Assembly: GCA_022457155.1 (NCBI GenBank)
Contig: JAJGOT010000003.1
Span: forward strand, 984,501-1,048,500
Direction of reading: 5' to 3'
DNA from: Cladopsammia gracilis
Taxonomy: Eukaryota; Cnidaria; Anthozoa; Scleractinia; Dendrophylliidae
DNA: 64,000 bases
The position numbers were made by a program, and so were the translations under genes. The notes below the pieces were generated by a model. The model was not told where the DNA came from and did no database searches. It worked only from the letters and a program-made list of their open reading frames with translations. Shown here piece by piece: positions 42,801 to 54,813 of the stretch (position 1 is the stretch's first letter; each line of letters begins with the position of its first letter).

Positions 42801-45800
42801 CAGCATGGCAGAATTGAAGGATTTTGCCCGATTCCACGGCGATAGCGTGAATTTGTTTGACGTCGGCCCGACATTTTTGCCTGCATGACATATCTCGTGA
42901 CATAGTCGCTTTCAACGAGGGCTGAAACTGAGGTACTACGTAGTTCAAGACGAGGTGCTATGGTATAAGGAGACGCACTGTAATCTATGATTACTACTAG
43001 TTTAAAAGTATCTTATGCTGTGTTCACACAAGGGTGAAACATGTTTAGTCTGATCATGAATGAAACATGTTTCACTGTCAAAAGTGTTCACATCAGGCGG
43101 CGCATTGCGCGAATCATGATCAAAACATGTTTATTCTGAGCATGATTGAAACTATCTCATGAAGTCAGTGTACATGTAGTTTTGATCTAAGCCAGATGAA
43201 ACACGTTAGCGCAAATGTCATCTCCTTGTTAAACACTGCATTGCCCTTCATTCCCAAAGAACTCGAGGAGTTAAATTAAACCACAAAACCATGCAACGTG
43301 TGGTTCCAGAAAATATCCATACCCACTCCATTGAAGGTCATTGGAAATTCCGAGAGGGAGGGGGTGGGGGTCTCAACAGCCAAAATTTATAAGGGAAAGT
43401 ATGAGGCTTAATTGGAAATTCCAGGCGGGAGGGAGGGTTCAAATGAAAAAAACCTTCCATGGTGCACATTTGTATATGTTGTGGTTCAATTTTATCCTTG
43501 GTTCAAATTTTATTTTCCTTTGTTTTGGCTATGGTAATGTATGATAATGAGTTTTAAACAAAGGAAAATAAAATTTGAACCAAGGATAAAATTGAACCAC
43601 AACAGATATTTTCTGGAACCACACAACAGAAATTAAGTTCGAGCCCTATTTTTTTTCCGTTCATGTGTAATTAGAAAACATTTATGCAACTCGCTTATGC
43701 ATGTTTCGTAAAACAGCATAAATTATAGAGCCAGGCATGAAATGTGTTTTGAAATTAACAAATAATGTGCACAATGAAATTGCAAACATGTTATGGGAAA
43801 CGTGTTCTCACAGATAATCATTTAAAATGTTATGGTTAACCTAGAACTTGGTTCGCTACAACAACAATTTTATTGAATTTTAAATATGTACAGAATTGAC
43901 ACCACCCGCAAATAGCACAGGATAATCACAGCAGGTGGTGACATCAAAATTATTATTTACAAGTTACAGCTCAGAGAATTTTCAATGTACAGGATGTATT
44001 ACAAAAATAACTTATTTAAAATTATTAAGGAACAATTAGCCTGCATGGTTTAGCTGTGCCAAAGTTTGTCTGCAAGTTATTTTTATGACAGACTTGTGTC
44101 AGTGCTTAAGTGTTTTTATTTTCTGTACAGGAATGGAATTCCACTTTTGGATACTGAAGATTTCACTGTGTTAATAAAGAACAGTGTCCAGTGGCCAAAA
44201 TTTAAAGAGTCTGCGTAAGTATTAAAAAACACTCTTACTTGAAAACACTTCATCATTTTAAATCACAAATGTCTGTGCACGGTCAACTACAGTTCATGAA
44301 TAAACTTTGTTGAATATTGTACATAAGTATTTCCACCTTTTTTTGCTGCTGCTGTTGTTGTTGTCATTGTAGGTGTTGATGATGATGGTTGTCGTAGTTA
44401 TGATGATGATGATGATTGTTAAGTAGTGATAATGAGACAATGATGGCAATGATAACAGTCATGTTGGCAGTGATGATGATGATGATGATGACGACTATAC
44501 TGATCGTTTCCCAAAATTTCTGTTCCCTTTTTTAAAACGTTAAAATCGTTTGGACTTCAACAATAATCTCTCCATGTCTGATGATTTCTTACAAGTTCAA
44601 GGTGGTACGATGGTAGAAATTGCGTTTTCTTGATCTCAGAGCGCAATACGATTTCGGAAATATGCTTAACTCTAAATGCGTTCCTTTAAATTAGGAACAG
44701 ATATTAATAGGTCCACTTGTTCCTATATATGAATAGCAAGACTCAATTATATATGAATAGCAAGACTCAATTTTTCACGAAGACGTTGCCGTCTACGTGA
44801 AAAATTGACTAAAACGCCGATTGGCTTCAAGTTGCGGTTCTTATTGCAGAAACCCAAGGGGAAAAACGATAATGCGGTGTATATTGTACGTCAACGTGAC
44901 CATCAAACGACACTACGAAAAAGATAAACAACTTTCCACGTCCGCTACACTAAGTTATTTCTTTTGAAATACGCCATGCCCCCGCTATACCCTAGGAACT
45001 AAAAAACGAATCCCTGCACTGCACATGTGTCCAAAAGATCACTGTGGATTTCCACGGATCTCAACATTTCATTTTAAATACGCCATGCACGATATACTCG
45101 GTATACACTTGGCACTAAAAAATACTTCCACTTTTTTTTATTTGTCACTGTGGAATAACGCTGAGTTCAAAATTTCATTTCAAATACGCCATGCACGTTA
45201 TACCCGGTATGCACTTGGTTCTAAAAAACAAACTTTCACTTGTTAGAGTAAGAATAAAATGTACCAAAAACCATGCTTGCTGGTAGTTCCATGCAGTGTT
45301 TCACTACTGAAATCCATTGCGGAGAAAACAGACCTCTGATATGGCCGACATTTCCGCCATTATTATTTATAAAATAAAACAAAATAAAATAAATATTTCA
45401 TGTCTTCATTTTGCCGTCTTTCCCGTGAAATCCGTCTTTTCCGCCATCATCACAAAAGTCTTTTAGTCAACTGCCTTGCATGACTGGAAGTTGACCGAGT
45501 GAAAGACTTTTGTAATAACGGCGGAAAAGACGGATTTCACGGAAAAGACGGCAAAATGAATAAATTAAATAATAAATAAAAAAAAAATGAAATAAAATAA
45601 AATAAAATAAAGAAATATTTAATTTATTCATTTTCCCGTCTTTCCCGTGAAATCTGTCTTTTCCGCCGTTATAACAAAAGTCTTTCACTCAGTCAACTTC
45701 CAGTCATGCAAGGCAGTTGACTGAAAGACTTTTGTGATGATGGCGGAAAAGACGGATTTCACGGAAAAGACGGCAAAATGAATAAATCAAATATTAAATA

Positions 45801-48800
45801 AAATAAAAAAATGAAATAAAATGAAATAAAAAATGAAAAAAAATAAAAAATATTTTAATTTTATTTTTTTTATTTCAATTTTTTTAAATTTTTTTTTCAT
45901 TTTTTAATGAAATAAAAAAATAAAATTAAAATATTTTTTATTTTATTTCATTTTTTATTTATTTTTTATTTAACATTTAATTTATTCATTTTGCCGTCTT
46001 TTCCGTGAAATCCGTCTTTTCCGCCATCATCACAAAAGTCTTTCAGTCAACTGCCTTGCATGACTGGAAGTTGACTGAGTGAAAGACTTTTTAATAACGG
46101 TGGAAAAGACGGATTTCACGGGAAAGACGGGAAAATGAAGAAATGAAATATATATATTTTTTATTTTTATTTCATTTTTTATTTTATTTCATTTTATTTT
46201 TTTATTTTATTTCATTTTTTTATTATATATATTTAATTTATTCATTTTGCCGTCTTTTCCGTGAAATCCGTCTTTTCCGCCATCATCACAAAAGTCTTTC
46301 AGTCAACTGCCTTGCATGACTGGAAGTTGACTGAGTGAAAGACTTTTTTAATAACGGCGGAAAAGACGGATTTCACGGGAAAGACGGAAAAATGAAGAAA
46401 TGAAATATATTTTTTTACTTTATTTTATTTCATTTTATAAATAATAATGGCGGAAATGTCGCCATATCAGAGGTCTCTTTTCTCTGCAATGAATTTCAGA
46501 AGTGAAACACTGCATGGAACTACCAGCAAGCATGGATTTTGGTACATTTTATTTTACTCAAATGAATTGATACTGAAGGCCACAGCTTGACGTCTTTTCG
46601 ATTTCCTGTTATTTTAATGGCTGAAAAGTCGGATTTTGCATCTCTAGGTATCTTCTTGTATCGTCCCGATTCGATGTAGGTAATTAGGGCAAGAAATCCG
46701 CATTTTGGCTTTGCTGTCAACCACTTATATGGTGTAAAATAGTAGTTTACTGCTATTTTGGCTAATGACGCTCTTGGTTATTGTCGATATTTCACAAGTT
46801 TGTTTCCTCTATAAAGAAGAACACGTTTTTGAGCCTTATCGCCAGTTGGAGAGATGCAGAGGGCAAGTTACCCTTGCAGGCAACTAAACAGTCGTTCGAT
46901 AAAGAGTGCCTCTTTATGTTACTTAAGTCCAGTTGTTGTGGGAAAATGTAGTGCGATAAGCGCAAAATGCGTGTGCAAAGTAGAAGACGAGGGCTTCGAA
47001 AATGCGTGGAACAACGCCTGTCGAACCAGAGATACTTGCGACAAGGCACTACTCTGTTAGTATTTTTCTTGTATTTTATCTTTTCAAACATGTTATCGCA
47101 CCTCGATTCCAAAAAATCAAAGTTCCTTTCTCTACAATGACTGTTTTTCTGTATTTAGTTTTCTACAAGCATTTCATGCACGAGAAAGGCACTTAGTTTT
47201 AATTTGGGGTAGTTTTGACCCCAAAACCTCAAAATCACCATGACATAGCTCCTTTAAGCTGGGTGAATCTTTCAATTATATAAAGAATGCACATAGTTTA
47301 TCGAAACTATTGTTTAACAATTACATGCATGCAAAGAACTTCAATGTCAGCTAGATAAGTTTACAAGTTATATTATCAAGAAGAGTTCAAGTCAGTCTGC
47401 GCCATATCGTTGCGTTTCGCACATTGTATTGGCTTGCTAGAGAGCTTGAGTTCTGTCCAATTCATAAACATTTTTCCCTCGCGACTAATCAAATGTCTGT
47501 GATTCACTTGTTTGTGGCATGCAAAGAACTTTCAATGTCAACTGGATACGTTAAGTACTTATATTCTCAAGAAGAGTTCAAGTTAGTCTGCGCCATATCA
47601 TTGCGTTTCGCGCATTGATTTGGCTTGCTAAAGAGCTTGAGTTCTGTCCAATTCATAACACTTTTTAACTCGCGACTAAGCAAATGTCTGTGCCGATGGT
47701 CGATTCACTTATTTGTGGCATGCAAAGAACTTTCAATGTCAACTGGATAAGTTTACTAGTTATATTATCAAGAAGAGTTCAAGTCAGTCTGCGTCAAGTC
47801 AGTCTGCGCCAAGTCAGTCTGCGCCAATATCTTGAAAAAAATTGGCCAATTTTTTCAAGTTTATCGCTTCTCTCTTGGAAAACTCGCTAAAAATCTGATT
47901 ATGGTTTATTTTCTCTTGAGAATTCACTTGATATCTTCCTCTTAGTTTTCTACAAGCATTTCATGCACGATAAAGGTACTTAGTTTCAATTTGGAGCAGT
48001 TTTGACCCCAAAAAACTCAAAATCACCATGGAATAGCTCCTTTAAGGTGGGTGAATCTTTCAATATTATATAAAGAATACACATCGTTTATCGAAACCAC
48101 TGTTTGACAATTCCATACATGCAAAGAACTTTCAATGTCAACTGAATAAGTCTGTCTGCGCCATATCATTGCGTTTCGCGCATTGATTTGGCTTGCTAAA
48201 GAGCTTGAGTTCTGTCCAATTCATAACATTTTTAACTCGCGACTAAGCAAATGTCTGCGCCGACGGTCGATTCACTTATTTGTGGCATGCAAAGAACTTT
48301 CAATGTCAACTAGATAAGTTTACTACTTATATTATCAAGAAGAGTTCAGTAAAAACTCAACAACAAGGGTTCAGTTTTGTTAAAATTATGCCACTAGTGC
48401 TCTAAGAGTAAAAGTAAGTGTGTTGCGTTTCGCATGGCCAGGATGGAAATGGATTGCATCTTGAAAAAATTGGCCAATTTTTCAAGTTTATTGCTTCTCT
48501 CTTGAAAAACTCGCTAAAACTGTTTATGGTTTATCCTCTCTTTGAGAATTCAATTGATATCTTCCTCTTAGTGTTCTACATGAGCATTTCATGCACGATA
48601 AAGGTACTTAGTTTTAATTTGGGGCGGTTTTGACCCCAAAACCTCAAAATCACCATGACATAGCTCCTTTAAGCTGGGCGGATCGTTCAATTAAAGAATA
48701 CACATCGTTTATCGTAACTATTGTTTAACAATTACATACATGCAAAGAACTTTCAATGTCAACTAGCTAAGTTTACTAGTTACATTATCAAGAAGAGTTG

Positions 48801-51800
48801 AATGCTTCAAAATTAAATGGCGCTGTTGATTCTGTAGTTTATTCTCTGTGTTATTTTTTCGAGCTTAAAAGTTAAGCTGGGTGTATCGTTCAATTATATA
48901 AATGACTACACATCGCCTTTTGTTTAATTTAATTGTTTAATTGTAACTATTGTTTAACAATTACATCAGTACATGCAAGGAACTTTCAATGTTACTACTT
49001 ATATTATCAAGAAGAGTTCAGTAAAAACCCAACAATAAGGGTTCAGTTTTGTTTTGTTTTTTGAGTAAAACTAACTGTCTTGCGCGCTGCACATGGCCAG
49101 GATGGAGATGGATTGTATCTTGAAAATATTGGCCAATATCTTGAAAAAAATTGGCCAATTTTTTCAAGTTTATCGCTTCTGTCTTGGAAAACTCGCTAAA
49201 AATCTGATTATGGTTTATTTTCTCTTGAGAATTCACTTGATATCTTCCTCTTAGTTTTCTACAAGCATTTCATGCACGATAAAGGTACTTAGTTTCAATT
49301 TGGAGCAGTTTTGACCCCAAAAAACTCAAAATCACCATGGAATAGCTCCTTTAAGGTGGGTGAATCTTTCAATATTATATAAAGAATACACATCGTTTAT
49401 CGAAACCACTGTTTGACAATTCCATACATGCAAAGAACTTTCAATGTCAACTGAATAAGTCTGTCTGCGCCATATCATTGCGTTTCGCGCATTGATTTGG
49501 CTTGCTAAAGAGCTTGAGTTCTGTCCAATTCATAACATTTTTAACTCGCGACTAAGCAAATGTCTGCGCCGACGGTCGATTCACTTATTTGTGGCATGCA
49601 AAGAACTTTCAATGTTAACTGGATAAGTTTAGTACTTATATTCTCAAGAAGAGTTCAAGTTAGTCTGCGCCATATCATTACGTTTCGCGCGTTGATTTTG
49701 CTTGCTGAAGAGCTCAAATTCTGTCCAATTCATAACATTTTAAACTCCCGACTAAGCAAATGTCTGCGCCGATGGTCGATTTACTTATTTGTAGCATGCA
49801 AAGAACTTTTTAGTACTTATATTCTCAAGAAGAGTTCAAGTTAGTCTGCGCCATATCATTGAGTTTCGCGCATTGATTTGGCTTGCCAAAGAGCTTGAAT
49901 TCTGTCGAATTCATAACATTTTTAACTCGCGACTAAGCAAATGTCTGCGCCGATGGTCGATCCACTTATTTGTGGCATGATTTCGGATGTGATCCAAATC
50001 TCCTCGCAGCACGGCTCAGCAGAGAGTTTGCTGTCCTTCCGGTTTGAAAATGAAATTCGGGGTCTCTTAGAATCGCTTGCCATTGCCCGTAGCCGTGTCG
50101 TTCAAGTCCCGTTTTTAGATATCGGTCCTCCTCGGGGGTGAACAACATTTGTTTTCTTTTCGCGCCAATTTCAGTAGCTTTGGACGCGCGTTCTGTCTTT
50201 AGACTTGCAACCCTTCGTAAAGGCTTAGGCCGCGGTGGTGTTTTGGGGCTCGTTTCGACTTCGTCCGCAGAAGACATGTCGCCTTTAACGTCATCGTCTT
50301 GCTCTTGGGAAGACGTTGATTTGTCCGAAAGCCTCGAGCGCACGTCCATTTCTAACTCCGATCCCTTGTCGCCGTGCAATCTTTCCAGAAATTCGTGCGC
50401 TTTTGTAGCGACCTCGCGCGATCGTTGTTTTTGATAGTGAACTCTTGCCACGACAGAGCTGTGTTTCTGGTCCTCGGAGATCGCGCTTTGCGCGCTACTG
50501 CTGAGATGTTTGGAGCTCTCGGTTTCAACAATTTGTCGATAGCGAGTCGGGTGAACGTACTTGCCAGTTGCGTCGAAAACTAACTTGCTCATCAGTTCTC
50601 CCAGCTTGTTTTGCTGTCCTCCGTTTCTCGTTACTAAAACATAATCGCAGGTCGGCTTGAGCAGAGGGCGAATGTGATTGATGTATCCATCCAACACTTG
50701 CATGCTAGTGTCAGTCAGGAATAGAGAATCGAAGCCGTATTTGCCCGCCGTTTTGAACATTTTCTGATCAATAAACCCGCCGTTCGTCTTAGCTTTGTTC
50801 GCCATCTCGACAGTCAAATACTGATATGTCATTGGGCGCGACCCTTTGACCTTGATAAACAAATATACGGCGAGGAATTTGGTGGCAAACGACAAGTCCA
50901 ACGGGGATACCGTGCCCTGTTTCTCCCTGCACGCGTTCAGCACGCCCTCGTAGCGCGGCAAGAAACGTGCGACGACTTGCAATAGCTCCTCTAGTGTTGC
51001 CCAATGTCCCTTGGCTTCTAAGGCGTCGATATCGAGTTCGCTGGTCCACTGCAATCGCATCATTTTGGAAACGGTTTTGCGCACCCTTTTCAAGTACATT
51101 TCTGTTGAAGACAACCCTCTCAAAATGGAGTCCGATGCGCCGTTCACTTTTCGAAAGTCTCCCAGTTCTGCAATGGCGTCTAAGTAGCCTAGACGTCCTG
51201 CGTGCCCGAGCTTCCAGTCGTCTTGCATCGTGTCGACAAATTTAAATAGGAGATTGGGAGAACATAAACTAAAGTCGACGATGTCAAAAGTGAGCTCCTC
51301 TTCGTCTTCGCAACAGAATTTGAGAAATTTCAAACACTTGCTGACGATTTGTTGTGCTTGGCGATCGCTTTTACAGCCGCCGCCACTGCCGGTTAGCCAG
51401 GATGAAAAATCTCGAGCAATATCGCTCGACATGTCAAAAGACGCGATTGTTCTGATTTTACGTCGAGCCTTCTGATCGGCGTCGGCTTCATTTTCCGCGT
51501 TGCCTAAACACGCCGCTTCAATCTCAGTGCTGTTTGGCTTTTCGTCGAAATGAAAATACCAACGGTGTTTGTTCTTTACGTGTTTTCTACAGCCTCTTTG
51601 CGAGGTAAATCCATCGTGATTGCAGGTTTGAAGTGGACAGTGAAAAAGGCCATCAGAATCATCTTCTTCTAAGTGAAGCCTCTTTGGTTTGGGCGATGCG
51701 TTTGCTAACTTTGACCAGTCGATCTCGTCCTCTCGTTTGTTCATCTCTAGCACCAAACGTAGCTGGAAGATTTTAAAGTTTCTCTCGCGCGGTTACTACA

Positions 51801-54190
51801 TATATTAGCCGACTTGTTTATCCCTCCCGAGAGACATTATTCGATGTTTGGCTAAAAAAAAGCTTGTTCCTTGTCGCATTATCTCTTGCATGTCCCATTG
51901 TTCGCACGACACAATTAAACAAATTTGTTTTAGGGCCGACACATAACCAAACGGAACAAAAGGACAATTCCGAACTTGCACGGACCTGCATGCCCTAATA
52001 ACGTGATTAAACATGCTGTAGGCAAGCCAGAGTGACAGACTAACATCGTGAGCGCGAGTTCCTGATTGCTAACGCTAAATAGGATCCATCATTCCCATTA
52101 CTTAAAGCCGTTAAAACAAAATGGAACGCCAGTTCCTGTTCGATTAAAAGCGAAGCTTATTGCGGTTTAAAAACGGAACAATAGTTCCCATTCAGTTCAA
52201 ATAGGAACAGTTTGATTAGGAACAAACTTGTTCCTTTGTGACGCTAATAGAGAAGGCTTAATCGGAACAACTGGTCCTCGTTGTCGAGGTCAACAGCATA
52301 ATATGCTAGTTAACAGGAACAAAGTGTTCCATATTGGGTTAAGTGGGCAGTCAAATTAGGAACATTTGTTCTCCTTTCTCTCAAAAGGGAACAGATAGAA
52401 AAATCGGACCTTTTGTTCCTAAACAGATGATAACGGAACCAGCTGTTCCTTTTCACCTCAATAAATAGGAACTTCGTGTTCCTAAGTGCTACAAATAGGA
52501 ACCATTTGTTCCTTTTCACTTGAGAGTAAATAGGAACACGAGTTCCTATTTGCTACAAATAGGAACCATTTGTTCCTTTTCACTTGAGAGTAAATAGGAA
52601 CACGAGTTCCTATTTGCTACAAATAGGAACCATTTGTTCCTTTTCACCTGAGAGTAAATAGGAACACGAGTTCCTGTTTGTTACAAATAGGAACCATTTG
52701 TTCCTTTTCACCTGAGAGTAAATAGGAACACGAGTTCCTATTTGCTACAAATAGGAACCATTTGTTCCTTTTCACATGAGAGTAAATAGGAACACGAAGT
52801 TCCTATTTGCTACAAATAGGAACCATTTGTTCCTTTTCACCCGAGTAAATAGGAACACGAGTTCCTGTTTGCTACAAATAGGAACCATTTGTTCCTTTTC
52901 ACCTGAGTAAATAGGAACAAGAGTTCCTATTTGTTACAAATAGGAACCATTTGTTCCTTTTCACCCGAGAGTAAATAGGAACACGAAGTTCCTATTTGCT
53001 ACAAATAGGAACCATTTGTTCCTTTTCACCTGAGTAAATAGGAACACGAAGTTCCTATTTGCTACAAATAGGAACCATTTGTTCCTTTTCACCTGAGAGT
53101 AAATAGGAACACGAGTTCCTATTTGCTACAAATAGGAACCATTTGTTCCTTTTCACCTGAGTAAATAGGAACACGAGTTCCTATTTGCTACAAATAGGAA
53201 CCATTTGTTCCTTTTCACCTGAGTAAATAGGAACAAGAGTTCCTATTTGCTACAAATAGGAACCATTTGTTCCTTTTCACCTGAGTAAATAGGAACATGA
53301 AGTTCCTATTTGCTACAAATAGGAACCATTTGTTCCTTTTCACCTGAGTAAATAGGAACACGAAGTTCCTATTTACTACAAATAGGAACCAGTTGTTCCT
53401 TTTCACTTGAGTAAATAGGAACACGAAGTTCCTATTTACTACAAATAGGAACCAGTTGTTTTTTTTACACCTGAATAAATAGGAACTTCGTGTTCCCAAG
53501 TACAACAAAAGGAACAATTTGTTCCGAATTTGCAAATCTTTGTTCCTTTTAAGGATTTGCGAAGGAACAAAAGTTCCTTTTTGTACAAATTTAATTTGTT
53601 CCTAAAGTAACAAAAGGAACAAAAAGCAAAAATAAGCGGAACACTTGATTTTTGAAAAACCTCTTATATTTTGAGTCGCATCACTTAAAATCCTAAGTTG
53701 AAAATGTTTTAATGTGAAGAGTAGCCCAATAAGACCTAGCACAAAATACCAAGTTAAAATGTTGTGTTTAAAGCCAAAATTCTTGCTATCATTACTTTTG
53801 GGGAATGTATATGATCATGGTTGTCATGGTGATGATGATGAATGATGTTGGTGGTTTTTGTGGTGACAATGACAATGATGGTGATGATGACAGTGATGAG
53901 GGCATTGGCAGTGATGATAATGATGATGATGTTGATAATGACAACAGTGATATTGAATAAGGTGACAGTGATAAAGGAATAATATTGGCGGTGACGGCAA
54001 TGTCAGTGGTATGTGTTAGTGTTCATAGTGCTCATGATAATGGCAAATGTGATGATGACGATGACAGTGACGATTAATAACGTGAAAGTGATAATGTTCA
54101 TGTTGGCAATAATCATGGCAGTGGCAGCAGTGATGGCATTGTCAATAGCATGTATTAGTTTTCATATAATACCCATGATAATGGCAATTG

Positions 54191-54263
<73 letters not shown>

Positions 54264-54780
54264 GGTGGTGGTGGTGGTGGTGGTGGTGGTGGTGGTGGTG
54301 GTGGTGGTGGTGGTGGTGGTGGTGGTGGTGGTGGTGGTGGTGGTGGTGACAATAGTGGTGGCTATCACTTGGCGTTAAACAGTACTTGATTGTTTTTACA
54401 TACACAAATACATGTCTACTAGGTAGCTGGTTCATAAATTTTGCTTGTTCTTGTCACCTTTTGTGTGCTGTACAGAATAATGCATGTTCTCCTTTTTGTC
54501 TTACAGGCGAAACATTCCACCCAATAAAAATGCATCTTATCTAAAGAAGTGTGTTTACGACCCTGTTAGCGACCCTCTCTGCCCCATCATCAAGCTGGGA
54601 ACTATTGTCAAGGAAGCAGGGGAAGACTACAATGCATTGGCTTATAAGGTAACACTACTGAACTTCTGTTAATTATTTTATAGTGAGCTCCTGTAATTGT
54701 TTAGTGTGCAGCAACCCGCCACGATTAACTTTAGTTATTTGCGGGTTGCTAATATAATTTGTTTTATTATTTGTAAATAA

Positions 54781-54813
<33 letters not shown>

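Noticed and set aside
52455..53490. Regularly spaced palindromic repeats resembling a CRISPR array
   Set aside because: Whole units, including the parts between palindromes, are repeated, so there are no unique spacers; no cas genes; eukaryotic context.
54013..54435. Reading frames with poly-His, poly-Pro, poly-Val or poly-Thr
   Set aside because: Translation of the (GAT)n(GGT)n microsatellite in an intron.
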